A DNA stretch of 64,000 bases from Asanoa hainanensis (GTDB lineage Bacteria; Actinomycetota; Actinomycetes; Mycobacteriales; Micromonosporaceae): assembly GCF_900188485.1 (NCBI RefSeq), contig NZ_FZPH01000014.1:62001-126000 (forward strand). The letters are read 5' to 3'. The notes under the pieces were generated by a model that worked only from the letters and a program-made list of their open reading frames with translations, was not told where the DNA came from and did no database searches. Below are positions 24,663 to 35,387 of this stretch, one piece after another (the first letter of the stretch is position 1; every line of letters begins with the position of its first letter). A program made the position numbers and the translations under genes.

Positions 24663-25556
24663 GTGGGTGAGCGCGAGCACGACGAGCTGGACCGGTCCGA
24701 CACGACGCTCGTGATCGTCACCGGCGTCTCGGGCGGCGGCCGGAGCACGGTGGCGCGCGCGCTGGAGAACGTCGGCTTCTACGTCGTCGACAACCTGCCG
24801 CAGGCGCTGATGCTGGAGATGGCCGAGCTGGCCTACGCCGCCGGCAGCCCGGCCCGGCTCACGGCCATGGTGCTCGACGTGCGCAGCCGCGCGTTCTCCG
24901 CCGACCTGACGGGCGCGGTGCACGCGCTCAAGGAGCGTGGCTTCAACCCGCACGTGGTGTTCCTCGACGCCGCCGACGACGTGCTGATCCGGCGCTTCGA
25001 GAGCGTCCGTCGCTCGCACCCGCTGCAGGGCGACGGCCGGCTGGCAGACGGGATCGCCGCCGAGCGCAAGCTGCTCGAGGAGGCCCGCGAGCAGGCCGAC
25101 GTGATCATCGACACCAGCCACCTCAACGTCAACCAGCTCCGCCGCCGCGTCGAGGAGATGTTCGGCGGCGAAGACGCCCGGCGCCTGCGGGTGACCGTGC
25201 TCAGCTTCGGCTTCAAATACGGCCTGCCGCCCGACGCCGACTTCGTGCTCGACGCGCGCTTCCTGCCCAACCCGTTCTGGGTGCCGGAGCTGCGCGACCA
25301 GACCGGCCGCGACGAGGCGGTCAGCGACTACGTGCTCGGCCAGCACGGCGCGGTGCCGTTCGTCGACACGTACGCCCGGCTGATCCTCGGCACCGCGCCC
25401 GGCTTCGAGCGCGAGGGCAAGCGCTACCTGACCGTGGCCGTGGGCTGCACGGGCGGCAAGCACCGCAGCGTCGCGATCGCCGAGGAGCTGGCGACCCGCC
25501 TGCGCGAGTCCCGGCTGTCGGCCTCCGCCCAGCACCGTGACCTGGGGCGCGAGTGA
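24663..25556 (+). CDS. rapZ: RNase adapter RapZ-family nucleotide-binding protein
   Basis: A 297-residue P-loop protein (YvcJ/RapZ). The Walker A is GVSGGGRSTVAR, with Arg where most P-loops have Lys. Other family blocks: GFYVVDNLPQALM, RFESVRRSHPL, VIIDTSHLNVNQLR, FKYGLPPDADFVLDARFLPN and VAVGCTGGKHRSVAIAEEL. In E. coli RapZ controls GlmZ sRNA decay; in Gram-positives YvcJ hydrolyses nucleotides, with ill-defined role. The gene is 11 bp after uvrC and its TGA overlaps the yvcK ATG by one base. Confidence 0.94.
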   Translation: MGEREHDELDRSDTTLVIVTGVSGGGRSTVARALENVGFYVVDNLPQALMLEMAELAYAAGSPARLTAMVLDVRSRAFSADLTGAVHALKERGFNPHVVFLDAADDVLIRRFESVRRSHPLQGDGRLADGIAAERKLLEEAREQADVIIDTSHLNVNQLRRRVEEMFGGEDARRLRVTVLSFGFKYGLPPDADFVLDARFLPNPFWVPELRDQTGRDEAVSDYVLGQHGAVPFVDTYARLILGTAPGFEREGKRYLTVAVGCTGGKHRSVAIAEELATRLRESRLSASAQHRDLGRE

Positions 25557-26503
25557 TGCGCGTCGTCGCGTTCGGAGGCGGCCACGGCCTGTCCGCCTCG
25601 CTGCGTGCCCTGCGGGGGCAGGGCCACGACATCACCGCCGTGGTGACGGTCGCCGACGACGGCGGGTCCAGCGGCCGGCTGCGGTCCGAACGGTCCGCGC
25701 TGCCCCCGGGCGACCTGCGCCAGGCGCTGGCCGCGCTGGCCGCCGACCGCCCCGACACGAGGCAGACCGCCGAGCTCTTCCAGCACCGGTTCGCGCCGGA
25801 CGGCCGCGACCACAGCCCGCTCGACGGCCACACTGTCGGAAATCTGGTACTCGTCGGCCTGATGGAACAGCTCGGCGACCCGGTGTCCGCTTTGGATCAC
25901 GCGGCGCGGATGGTCGACGCCTCCGGCCGGGTGCTGCCGATGGCGGTCAAGGCGGTGGGCATCGAGGCCGACATCCGGGGTGCGGACCCCAGAAGGCCGG
26001 GCATGCTGCTCACCGTCGTCGGGCAGCACGCGGTCGCGGTCGCGCCCGGCCATGTCGAGGCGGTCCGGCTCACTCCGGCCGACCCTCCGGCGTGTCCCGA
26101 GGCGGTGGCGGCGGTCGAGCAAGCCGACTGGTTGATCTTCGGTCCGGGCAGTTGGTACACCAGCGTGATCCCGCACCTGCTGGTGCCCGAGCTGGCCGCC
26201 GCGATCGTGGCCAGCCGGGCGCGCCGCCTGGTGACGCTCAACCTGGCCGCCGAGCCCGAGACGTGGGGCCTGTCGGCTGCTGATCACCTGGCCGCGCTGC
26301 GCTGGTACCTGCCGGAGCTGAAAGTCGACACGGTTCTCGCCGACGGGACCGCCGTCGGTGACCCCGAACCCGTCCGTCGTGCGGCAGAATCGCTGGGTGC
26401 GCGGCTGGTGCTCGCCCCGGTGGCGGTCGCCGACGGGAGTCCCCGACATGATCCCGAGGCCCTCGGGGCGGCCCTGGTGCCTGTCCTGGGTGCCAGTCGT
26501 TAA
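25556..26503 (+). CDS. yvcK: YvcK/CofD-like gluconeogenesis factor
   Basis: A 315-residue cytosolic protein starting MRVVAFGGGHGLSASLRALR, the UDP-sugar-binding glycine loop, followed by VVTVADDGGSSGRLRSE, GDLRQALAAL and LVLVGLMEQLGD. Later comes WLIFGPGSWYTSVIPHLLV, the second family motif. In Bacillus and mycobacteria YvcK/CuvA binds UDP-GlcNAc and adjusts cell-wall precursor supply during growth on gluconeogenic sources. Here it sits directly between rapZ (TGATG junction) and whiA, the conserved Gram-positive order. Confidence 0.94.
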   Translation: MRVVAFGGGHGLSASLRALRGQGHDITAVVTVADDGGSSGRLRSERSALPPGDLRQALAALAADRPDTRQTAELFQHRFAPDGRDHSPLDGHTVGNLVLVGLMEQLGDPVSALDHAARMVDASGRVLPMAVKAVGIEADIRGADPRRPGMLLTVVGQHAVAVAPGHVEAVRLTPADPPACPEAVAAVEQADWLIFGPGSWYTSVIPHLLVPELAAAIVASRARRLVTLNLAAEPETWGLSAADHLAALRWYLPELKVDTVLADGTAVGDPEPVRRAAESLGARLVLAPVAVADGSPRHDPEALGAALVPVLGASR

Positions 26504-26562
26504 GCACGTGAGAACCCACCGGCTTCGGGCCGGAGAACCGGCACGCGAGGTGACGATTAGTT

Positions 26563-27543
26563 ATGGCGATGACCGCCGCGGTCAAGGACGAGCTGAGCCG
26601 GGTCGACGTGCCCAAACCGTGTTGCCGGCGGGCCGAGATGGCCGCGCTGCTCCGGTTCGCCGGCGGCCTGCATATCGTCTCGGGCCGGGTGGTGGTCGAG
26701 GCCGAGCTCGACACCGGGGCGGTCGCGCGCCGGCTGCGCCGGGAGATCGCCGAGGTCTACGGCTACCCGAGTGAGATCCACGTGCTGGCCTCCGGCGGCC
26801 TGCGCAAGGCCAGCCACTACATCGTGCGCGTGGTCAAGGACGGCGAGATCCTGGCCCGCCAGACCGGCCTGCTCGACGTCCGCGGCCGTCCCGTCCGGGG
26901 CCTGCCGCAGCACGTCGTCTCCGGCAACGTCTGCTGCTCGGTGGCGGCCTGGCGGGGCGCGTTCATGGCGCACGGCTCGCTGACCGAGCCCGGCCGCTCC
27001 AGCGCGCTGGAGATCACCTGCCCGGGCCCGGAGTCGGCGCTGGCGCTGGTCGGCGCCGCCCGGAGGATCGGCATCACCGCCAAGGCCCGCGAGGTCCGCG
27101 GCGTCGACCGGGTCGTGGTCAAGGACGGCGACGCGATCTCCGCGCTGCTCACCCGGATCGGCGCGCACAGCAGCGTGCTGGCCTGGGAGGAGCGCCGGGT
27201 CCGGCGCGAGGTGCGGGCGACCGCCAACCGCCTGGCCAACTTCGACGACGCCAACCTGCGCCGCTCGGCGCGCGCGGCGGTGGCCGCGGCGGCCCGGGTC
27301 ACCCGGGCGCTGGAGATCCTCGCCGACGACGCGCCCAACCACCTGACCTCGGCCGGCAAGCTGCGGCTCGACCACCGCCAGGCCTCCCTGGAGGAGCTGG
27401 GCGCCCTGGCCGACCCGCCGCTGACCAAGGACGCGATCGCCGGCCGGATCCGGCGCCTGCTCGCGCTCGCCGACAAGCGGGCCCGCGATCTGGGCATTCC
27501 GGACACGGAAGCCGCTGTGACGCCCGACATGCTGGTGGTCTGA
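26563..27543 (+). CDS. whiA: Sporulation/cell-division regulator WhiA
   Basis: A 326-residue protein with an N-terminal LAGLIDADG-like domain ([20 protein letters not shown], then a second repeat around [18 protein letters not shown]) and a C-terminal HTH ([20 protein letters not shown], then [15 protein letters not shown]). In Streptomyces WhiA acts with WhiB to switch on sporulation septation and ftsZ; whiA is universal in Gram-positives and often autoregulated. The start is ATG 26563 with GAGGTGACG upstream. It is the last gene of the cluster, followed by a 144-bp spacer before gap. Confidence 0.96.
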   Translation: MAMTAAVKDELSRVDVPKPCCRRAEMAALLRFAGGLHIVSGRVVVEAELDTGAVARRLRREIAEVYGYPSEIHVLASGGLRKASHYIVRVVKDGEILARQTGLLDVRGRPVRGLPQHVVSGNVCCSVAAWRGAFMAHGSLTEPGRSSALEITCPGPESALALVGAARRIGITAKAREVRGVDRVVVKDGDAISALLTRIGAHSSVLAWEERRVRREVRATANRLANFDDANLRRSARAAVAAAARVTRALEILADDAPNHLTSAGKLRLDHRQASLEELGALADPPLTKDAIAGRIRRLLALADKRARDLGIPDTEAAVTPDMLVV

Positions 27544-28692
<1,149 letters not shown>

Positions 28693-28697
28693 CCATC

Positions 28698-29894
28698 ATG
28701 AAGACGCTTGACGATCTCCTTGCGGAGGGAGTCGCGGGTCGGCGCGTCCTGGTGCGCGCCGACCTGAACGTCCCCTTCGAGAAGAACAACCCCGGTGTGA
28801 TCGCCGACGACGGCCGCATCCGGGCAGTCCTGCCGACCGTCGAGGCGCTCCGCGATGCGGGCGCCGCGGTGATCGTCATGTCCCACCTGGGCCGCCCGAA
28901 GGGCGCGCCCGACCCGAAGTACACCCTCGCGCCGGTCGCGAAGCGGTTCGGTGAGCTGCTCGGCGGCGAGATCCACTTCGCCACCGACACCGTCGGCCCG
29001 GATGCCACCGAGAAGGTCGCGTCCCTCGGCGGCGGCCAGGTGCTGCTGCTCGAGAACCTGCGCTTCAACGCGGGCGAGACCAGCAAGGACGACGCCGAGC
29101 GGGGCGTGTTCGCCGACCAGCTCGCCGCGTTCGCCGAGGCGTACGTCGACGACGCGTTCGGTGCCGTGCACCGCAAGCACGCGAGCGTCTTCGACGTGCC
29201 GGCCCGGCTCCCGCACTTCGCGGGTGGCCTGGTGCTGCGCGAGGTCGAGGTGCTGGCCCGGCTGACCGAGAGCCCCGAGCGGCCGTACGCGGTGGTGCTC
29301 GGCGGCGCGAAGGTCTCCGACAAGCTCGCCGTCATCGAGGCGCTGCTCCCCAAGGTCGACAAGCTCCTGGTCGGCGGCGGCATGTGCTTCACGTTCCTCA
29401 AGGCGCAGGGCCACGAGATCGGCAAGTCCCTGCTCGAGGAGGACATGCTCGACACCTGCCGCGACCTGCTGGCCCGCGGTGGCGACAAGATCGTCCTGCC
29501 GACCGACGTGGTGGCCGCGACCGAGTTCTCGGCCGACGCCGACCACGACGTGGTGGCCGCCGACGCGATCCCGGCCGACCGGCTCGGGCTCGACATCGGC
29601 CCCGCCAGCGTCGCCGCGTTCGCCGGAGCTCTCGCCGACGCCCACACGGTGTTCTGGAACGGCCCGATGGGCGTGTTCGAGCTGGCGCCGTTCGCGGCCG
29701 GCACCCGGGGCGTGGCCGAGGCGATCATGAAGGTCGACGGCCTCACGGTCGTCGGCGGTGGCGACTCCGCGGCCGCGGTGCGCGCGCTCGGCCTCGACGA
29801 GGACGCGTTCGGCCACATCTCGACCGGCGGGGGAGCCTCGCTGGAATACCTGGAGGGCAAGCGCCTTCCCGGCATCGCCGCTCTGGAGTCCTGA
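28698..29894 (+). CDS. pgk: Phosphoglycerate kinase
   Basis: A 398-residue kinase transferring phosphate from 1,3-bisphosphoglycerate to ADP. Visible motifs: [47 protein letters not shown] (substrate side), [29 protein letters not shown] and the nucleotide-site [13 protein letters not shown] with [13 protein letters not shown]. It starts 5 bp after gap stops and its TGA overlaps the tpiA ATG by one base, so the three glycolytic genes form one operon. Confidence 0.98.
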   Translation: MKTLDDLLAEGVAGRRVLVRADLNVPFEKNNPGVIADDGRIRAVLPTVEALRDAGAAVIVMSHLGRPKGAPDPKYTLAPVAKRFGELLGGEIHFATDTVGPDATEKVASLGGGQVLLLENLRFNAGETSKDDAERGVFADQLAAFAEAYVDDAFGAVHRKHASVFDVPARLPHFAGGLVLREVEVLARLTESPERPYAVVLGGAKVSDKLAVIEALLPKVDKLLVGGGMCFTFLKAQGHEIGKSLLEEDMLDTCRDLLARGGDKIVLPTDVVAATEFSADADHDVVAADAIPADRLGLDIGPASVAAFAGALADAHTVFWNGPMGVFELAPFAAGTRGVAEAIMKVDGLTVVGGGDSAAAVRALGLDEDAFGHISTGGGASLEYLEGKRLPGIAALES

Positions 29895-30685
29895 TGGCGC
29901 CGCAGTCGCGCCGGCCGCTGATGGCCGGCAACTGGAAGATGAACCTCAACCACCTCGAGGCCATCGCGCTCGTGCAGAAGCTGGCCTTCAGCCTCAACGA
30001 GCAGCAGCTGACCGACGTCGAGACGGTGGTGATCCCGCCGTTCACCGACCTGCGCAGCGTGCAGACCCTGGTCGACGGCGACAAGCTGCTGATCGGGTAC
30101 GGCGCGCAGGACCTCTCGCCGCACAAGGGTGGCGCCTACACGGGCGACATCTCGGGCCCGCTGCTGGCCAAGCTCGGCTGCTCCTACGTCGTGGTCGGGC
30201 ACTCCGAGCGCCGGCAGTACCACCACGAGGACGACCAGGTGGTCAACTCGAAGGTGCAGGCGGCGCTGACCTACGAGCTCACCCCGATCTTCTGCATCGG
30301 TGAGGGGCTCGAGGTCCGCGAGTCGGCCGCGCACGTGGGGCACTGCGTCGCACAACTCGACGCCGGCCTCGACGGTCTCAAGGCCGAGCAGGTCCGCAAA
30401 GTTGTGATCGCGTACGAGCCGGTCTGGGCGATCGGCACCGGCAAGACCGCGACCCCGGACGACGCGCAGGAGGTCTGCGGCGCGGTCCGTAGCCGCCTTG
30501 CCGAGCGGTTCGACACCGAGACGGCCGAGACCACCCGCATCCTGTACGGCGGCTCCGTGAAGGCGGCCAATGTGGCCCAGATCATGGAGATGCCGGACGT
30601 GGACGGTGCCCTGGTCGGCGGCGCGAGCATCGACGCCGACGAGTTCGTGCAGATCGTCCGGTTCCCGGAGCACATCAAGAAGTAA
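29894..30685 (+). CDS. tpiA: Triose-phosphate isomerase
   Basis: A 263-residue TIM barrel converting dihydroxyacetone phosphate and glyceraldehyde 3-phosphate. Catalytic residues: Lys in [10 protein letters not shown], His in [10 protein letters not shown], Glu in [15 protein letters not shown]. Phosphate-binding loops [11 protein letters not shown] and [11 protein letters not shown] are present. Its ATG overlaps the pgk stop (TGATG). A strong hairpin follows 10 bp after the stop. Confidence 0.98.
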   Translation: MAPQSRRPLMAGNWKMNLNHLEAIALVQKLAFSLNEQQLTDVETVVIPPFTDLRSVQTLVDGDKLLIGYGAQDLSPHKGGAYTGDISGPLLAKLGCSYVVVGHSERRQYHHEDDQVVNSKVQAALTYELTPIFCIGEGLEVRESAAHVGHCVAQLDAGLDGLKAEQVRKVVIAYEPVWAIGTGKTATPDDAQEVCGAVRSRLAERFDTETAETTRILYGGSVKAANVAQIMEMPDVDGALVGGASIDADEFVQIVRFPEHIKK

Positions 30686-30695
30686 AGGCATGGGT

Positions 30696-30724
30696 GGCCG
30701 GGTCCGCACCACGCGGACCCGGCC
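30696..30724 (+). terminator. Hairpin terminator after gap-pgk-tpiA
   Basis: GGCCGGGTCCGC (30696-30707) pairs perfectly with GCGGACCCGGCC (30713-30724) around the loop ACCAC. It lies in the 85-bp spacer before secG. There is no U-run, as is common for actinomycete intrinsic terminators. It marks the likely end of the glycolytic operon. Confidence 0.75.
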
Positions 30725-30770
30725 GCTATCCTTGCGAAGTCGCGTCACGTCGAGAGGACAACCCACCGCC

Positions 30771-31025
30771 ATGCCGATCGCATTCGCCTACACGTTGATC
30801 GTGTTGCTGATCATCACGAGCGTGCTGCTGACGATGCTGGTCCTCCTGCACCGCGGCAAGGGCGGCGGCCTGTCCAGCATGTTCGGCGGCGGCGTCAGCA
30901 CGAACCTCGCCGGCTCGTCCATCGCCGAGAAGAACCTCGACCGTTACACCATTCTGGTGGGCATCGTCTGGTTCGCGTGCATCGTGGGTCTGGGCCTCTG
31001 GCTCAAACTCGCCGTCGCCAGCTAG
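30771..31025 (+). CDS. secG: Preprotein translocase subunit SecG
   Basis: An 84-residue inner-membrane protein with two hydrophobic helices (about 5-27 and 60-80) joined by the family's conserved cytoplasmic loop LHRGKGGGLSSMFGGG. SecG assists SecYE/SecA protein export. Start ATG 30771 follows GAGAGGA. The position after tpiA is conserved in actinobacteria, but the intervening hairpin suggests separate transcription. Confidence 0.95.
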   Translation: MPIAFAYTLIVLLIITSVLLTMLVLLHRGKGGGLSSMFGGGVSTNLAGSSIAEKNLDRYTILVGIVWFACIVGLGLWLKLAVAS

Positions 31026-31056
31026 CACCGATCCCGACCAAATAGTCGTAAAATCG

Positions 31057-31088
31057 TGCGCGGTCCGGACCAGGTTCCGGGCCGCGCA
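31057..31088 (+). terminator. Hairpin after secG
   Basis: TGCGCGGTCCGGA (31057-31069) and TCCGGGCCGCGCA (31076-31088) form a 13-bp stem with one T.G-type mismatch and a 6-nt loop. It starts 31 bp after the secG stop and precedes the rbpA promoter region. Confidence 0.6.
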
Positions 31089-31183
31089 TGAATGTATTTC
31101 CAGCTCACGTCTGTTCCGCTTCACCGCGTCGCGAAGCCGCATTCCCCGCGGCCGACCCCGCACGACGACAGGAGCGACATACC

Positions 31184-31528
31184 GTGCCCAGCGGCAGCGC
31201 AATCCGTGGCACCAGGGTCGGTTCCGGCCCGATCCGCCCCAGCGAGCGGTGCGAGCCCGCACCGCGGCGCCCGGTGACCTACTGGTGCGCCAACGACCAC
31301 ACCGTAGAGATCTCCCTCGCCGCCGAGGTGGCCCCTCCGGCGACCTGGGACTGCCCGCGCTGCGGGCAACCCGCCGGCCTGGACGCCGCGAACCCGCCCG
31401 GCCGGCAACGCCCGGAGCCCTACAAGACCCACCTGGCGTACGTGAAGGAACGGCGCACCGACGCGGACGGCGCGGCCATCCTCGCCGAGGCGCTGGCGAA
31501 CCTGCGCCAACGCCGCGGCGGGGTCTAG
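31184..31528 (+). CDS. rbpA: RNA polymerase-binding protein RbpA
   Basis: A 114-residue actinobacterial transcription factor that binds RNA polymerase and group I/II sigma factors and stabilises open complexes. The N-terminal tail (SGSAIRGTRVGSGP) is followed by the zinc-type core YWCANDHTVEISLAAE with WDCPRCGQPAG, the basic linker and the C-terminal sigma-interaction helix HLAYVKERRTDADGAAILAE. GTG 31184 has AGGAGCGAC upstream. Its TAG stop shares a CTAG with the probable stop of the convergent gene. In Streptomyces rbpA responds to thiol stress through SigR; I did not find a clear SigR promoter here. Confidence 0.96.
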   Translation: MPSGSAIRGTRVGSGPIRPSERCEPAPRRPVTYWCANDHTVEISLAAEVAPPATWDCPRCGQPAGLDAANPPGRQRPEPYKTHLAYVKERRTDADGAAILAEALANLRQRRGGV

Positions 31529-33437
31529 CCCAGCAGCCAGTGGTGGGTCGTCGTCCAGCCCAGGAGCCGACGACCCCGGCCGGGGTGCGGTCGCCGTCGA
31601 AGCGGCCGCCGTGCGCGACGTACCCGAGGCCGGTCAGTGCGGGCGCCAGCCGCTCGCGGACCGGCCCGGGTGCCGCCGCCAGGTCCTCGCGCAACTGACC
31701 GAGCACGGTCCGTGGGTCCACGCTCTCCGAGAGTGACAAGAAAAAGATCATCTGCCGCCAGGCGTACGCGATGTCCTTGACCGTGCGTAGGGGGCGGGGA
31801 TTGTCGTCGAGCTGTCCGGCCAGCCGCACCACCGTCGCGAACGCGCGCCGCGCCAGGCTCGCCCAGCCCTCGGCCGGCACGACCGCCAGCGGACCGGCCA
31901 AGGTCGCGAGGTTGTGCGTGGTCAGGATCTGCGCCTGCTCGATCACCATGCCGTTGCCCGCCACCGACCAGCCGCGGTGTTCCGGACCGGCCCGCCGGTG
32001 GCAGAGCTCGTCGAACGGCGCCAGCTCGCGGTTCGACTCGGCCGGCGGGGGCAGCGCCGCGTAGTCGATGTCGTAGTAGCGGGCGTAGAGGCTACCCGCC
32101 AGCAGGTCGCCGGCGAGCCGGGCGGCGTGGGCGAACGTGGCCGAGAACCGGCCCATGAAGATGTCGGCCGCGAGCTCCGCCACCCACGGGAGCGCTTCGC
32201 CGGCCGTCCGGCCGAGCGCGGCGAGCTCGACGACCAGCGGGTTGGGCAGCAGCGTGGCGGGGAACCGCTCCAACGCCAGCTCGCCGAGCCGGCGCAGGGT
32301 CTCCCGCGCGTCGTGGCGCTCGTCGTCGCCGACCGCCCGGTGCGGGCGCAGCGCGGCCATCCAGGGCAGCTCGAACAACCGCACCTGGTGCTGGAGGTCG
32401 AGCAACAGCAACGAGCGGCGGCGCCGGAACGCCCGGTAGGTCGCGGCGGCCAGCGCCCGCAGCGCGGCATCGGGGTAGCCGCTCGCGCTGACGGTGCCGC
32501 TGATCTGCGGCACCAACTGTGCGAGCACCTCGGCACTCGGGAGGACGCCCGCCGCCACGAGCTCGGCCACGGTGCCCGCGGTCGCCCGCCGGACGATCCG
32601 CCGGATCGGCTCGGGGACCGGCGTGCCGGCCGGCACCCCGTGCGTGGCCGCCTCGCCGGCCGTGACCGGCGCACAGATCGCGTCGACGTCGTCGATCCCG
32701 CCCGCCGGGTCGTACGCGTCGAGCCGGGCCCGCACGACCCGGCCCAGCTCGTGATGCGCCGGCAGGCCCGCGTGCCGGGTCTGAGCGGACCGCAGCGCCG
32801 CGTGCCCGGCCGAGCCGGGGCGCCCACGCTTCGCCAGCATCGTCGCGACCGCCTGGTCGACCAGACCGCGCCGCACCGCGAGCACCCGGTAGCGGTCGAG
32901 CAGCGCGCCCGCCCGCTCGACCCAGCCGGGCGGGACCGCGTCGTCGCCGGCCGCCAGCCAGAGCTCGAGCAGTTCGTCGGCGAACGGGTTCCAGACCGTC
33001 AGGGCCTCCCGCATGGCCGCGACGCGCGGGTTCTCCAGCCGGGCCGCCAACGTCGCGCCCGCCGCGCCGGCCGGCTGTCGCCACGCCACGGCCGGATCCC
33101 GCAGGGCCGAGGTGGCGGCGGGAACGGGTGCGAAGTCGAGCCGGTCCGCGTACGCACCGATCTCGTCGAGCACCGCGAGCGCGCGGGCGCGGTCTCCCGC
33201 CCGCAGCAGCCAGGCCACGGTCAGCAGGGCGGCCTGCTCGGGGAGGTCCACGCGGTAGGCGCCGCTGTCCAGCAGCGCGCCCAACTCCGCCTGGCCGGCC
33301 TCGCCGAGGTACCAGGCGAACAGCGCGGCCCGGGTCGCCGGTACACCGGCCCGTGCGGCCAGCGCGGTCTCGTGCGGCGCCAGCGGGCCGCCGGCCGCCG
33401 CCGCGCCGGTGGCGAAGCCGCCGTGGCGAGATGGCAC
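31525..33437 (-). CDS. Unrecognised ~637-residue protein, probable frameshift near its 3' end
   Basis: I do not recognise this protein. It is Ala/Leu/Arg-rich and largely helical, without signal peptide or membrane segments; blocks such as RRRRSLLLLDLQHQVRLFEL, DIFMGRFSATFAHAARL and AWRQMIFFLSLSESVDPRT look conserved. Read straight from GTG 33437, the frame runs to 30726 through the antisense of rbpA and secG, which is implausible. A one-base deletion near 31571-31585 (in CCCCGGCCGGGG) would explain this: restoring one base gives an ending LLGWTTTHHWLLG and a TAG at 31525-31527 that shares CTAG with rbpA's stop. It is 49 bp downstream of pgl on the same strand, so likely the last gene of the zwf operon. 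Confidence 0.6.
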
Positions 33438-33486
33438 CGCGCGGACAGAGCGTAGAACACGGGCGCAGGCGCGAGCGCCCGTATTG

Positions 33487-34260
33487 TCAGCTGCGGACGC
33501 TGCGGAAGGTTCGGCGGACCTGCGTGGCGGCGGCGCTGTCGAGCTGCCAGATCGTGCGGTTGACGCCGTGCACCCCGGCCGCCGGCAGCTGCACCGGGCC
33601 TGCCCCGGTCAACGCCATGCCGACCGCGCCGGCCTTGTCGGGGCCGGCGGCCACCAGCCAGACCTGGTCGGCGGTGTTGATCGTGGGCAGGGTCAGCGTC
33701 GTGCGCACCGGTGGCGGTTTCGGGCTGCCCCGCACCGCGCTCACCGGGCGCGTCTCGTAGGCCACCGGGTGCTCCGGGAAGACCGACGCCACGTGGCCGT
33801 CCTCACCCACGCCCAGCATCAGCACGTCGAAGTGGGGGAGCGGGGCCGTGCCGGGGCGGGCCGCCCGGGCCAGCTCCTGGGCATAGCGGGCCGCGGCCGC
33901 TTCCGGGTCGTTGCCGTCCGGGCCGTCCGAGGGTGGCATCGCGTGCACGCGGGCCGCCGGCACCCGGAGCGCGTCGAGGAGCTGCTCGCGCGCCTGGGTC
34001 TCGTTGCGGTCCGGGTGGCCGGCCGGCAGGAACCGCTCGTCGCCCCACCAGAAGTCGACGCGCGTCCAGTCGACCGCGTCGCTGGCCGGGAAGTCGCGGA
34101 CCGCGCGGTGCACCGCGCCGGCGATGCGGCCGCCGGTGAGCACCCACGACGCCGCGCCGCGTTCGGCCTGGGCGTCGATCAGGGTGACCACCAGCCGGGC
34201 CGCTACCGAGTGCGCCAGGACGTCGGGGTCGGAGTGGACGATGACGCTGGTCTCGCTCAT
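33487..34260 (-). CDS. pgl: 6-Phosphogluconolactonase
   Basis: A 257-residue DevB/Pgl-type enzyme hydrolysing 6-phosphogluconolactone to 6-phosphogluconate. Family blocks: WVLTGGRIAGAVHRAV, VDFWWGDERFLPAGHPDRNE, FDVLMLGVGEDGHVASVFPE and LTLPTINTADQVWLVAAGPDK. The first block usually reads LSGGSTP; here it is LTGGRIA, a mild deviation. It overlaps opcA by 4 bp (ATGA) and completes the oxidative branch with zwf. Confidence 0.95.
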   Translation of the reverse strand: MSETSVIVHSDPDVLAHSVAARLVVTLIDAQAERGAASWVLTGGRIAGAVHRAVRDFPASDAVDWTRVDFWWGDERFLPAGHPDRNETQAREQLLDALRVPAARVHAMPPSDGPDGNDPEAAAARYAQELARAARPGTAPLPHFDVLMLGVGEDGHVASVFPEHPVAYETRPVSAVRGSPKPPPVRTTLTLPTINTADQVWLVAAGPDKAGAVGMALTGAGPVQLPAAGVHGVNRTIWQLDSAAATQVRRTFRSVRS

Positions 34261-35387
34261 GCGTCGGTGCTCCCGGAGGATGGCGTGGTCGGCGCCGAGC
34301 CCTGGGCCGTGCCGGCGCCGGCCGAGGCCGGGCGGACCCGGTCGCCGGTGCGCGGCGGCATGTCCTCCACCTGGGTGGGCGGGCCGCCGCCGACGATGCC
34401 GGGGCCGAGACCGGGCGCGTGGCCGGCGGTCATCGGGTCCTTCCAGACGTGTACGCGGTGGGCCGGGCGCGTGTCGAGACCGGTCTCGCCGGTCATCGCG
34501 CTCAGCGCCGCGGCGTACACCTGGTCGGGGTCGAGCCTGCGCAGCTCCTCCGCCAGTTCCTCGCCCAGCGGCCGGCGGACCAGCGGCAGCAACCGCTCCG
34601 CCTGGTTGGTCCGCATGAACGTCGCGACGTCCTGGTCGCGGACGAGCGAGAGCTCGTCGTTGTTGGCGGCGACCAGGCAGACCGAGTGCATGATCCGGTA
34701 CGCGTCGGTGTCTTCCCACCGCGGCTTGATGTCGAGCCGGGAGGCCAGCCACCCGGACATCAGCGCCGCGGTCGGGTCCTTCTTCGGCGCCTCGATCCGG
34801 GCGCCGACCAGTCGCTGCTCGGTGGTGTCGAAGGCCGACGCGACCAGGGTGCGCCACGGGGTGATCCGGGTCCAGGCGAGGTCGGTGTCGCCGGGCGCGT
34901 AGTCGCGGGCCCGCTGGCGCAGGGCGGCGACCGGATCCTCGGTCTGCGAGACGTCGGTGATCCGGCGGTCGGCGACCACGCCGAGGAAGTCGTTGGCGAT
35001 CCGCTCCGGCGGCTCGCCGTGCCACCAGGTGACCACCGGCACGTCGGGCACGAGCAGCGGCATGACCACCGACTCGGCGTGCAGCGCGAGCCGGCCGTAC
35101 ATCCGCATGACCACGGCCTCGCACGGGCCGAGCCGGCCGCCGACGACCACCTCGGCGTCGAGCCGGTTGCTCGGCCGCTCGACGTCGGCGCGGACCACCA
35201 TCAGCAGGCGACACGGGTGCATCGAGGCGGCGATGGTCGCGGCCGCCTCGGCCTCGCGGACCCGCTTCTCGTCGACGACGACGATCAGGGTCAGCGCCAT
35301 CCCGCTGGCCACGCCGCCCGCGGAGCGCCGCTCGGTGGCGAGCGCCTTGACGACCTCGTTGCCGGTGGTGTCCCAGAGTCCGATCAT
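34257..35387 (-). CDS. opcA: Glucose-6-phosphate dehydrogenase assembly protein OpcA
   Basis: A 376-residue OpcA. In actinobacteria and cyanobacteria it associates with G6PDH and is needed for full, oxidised-state activity. It starts [16 protein letters not shown], followed by [13 protein letters not shown], a [15 protein letters not shown] block with a Cys of possible redox interest, and [20 protein letters not shown]. The C-terminal 60 residues are Gly/Pro-rich and poorly conserved. 4-bp overlaps on both sides tie it to zwf and pgl. Confidence 0.95.
   Translation of the reverse strand: MIGLWDTTGNEVVKALATERRSAGGVASGMALTLIVVVDEKRVREAEAAATIAASMHPCRLLMVVRADVERPSNRLDAEVVVGGRLGPCEAVVMRMYGRLALHAESVVMPLLVPDVPVVTWWHGEPPERIANDFLGVVADRRITDVSQTEDPVAALRQRARDYAPGDTDLAWTRITPWRTLVASAFDTTEQRLVGARIEAPKKDPTAALMSGWLASRLDIKPRWEDTDAYRIMHSVCLVAANNDELSLVRDQDVATFMRTNQAERLLPLVRRPLGEELAEELRRLDPDQVYAAALSAMTGETGLDTRPAHRVHVWKDPMTAGHAPGLGPGIVGGGPPTQVEDMPPRTGDRVRPASAGAGTAQGSAPTTPSSGSTDA

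Noticed and set aside
30726-31524. C-terminal continuation of the minus-strand frame under rbpA and secG
   Set aside because: It is the antisense of two well-supported genes; a frameshift near 31580 explains it better.
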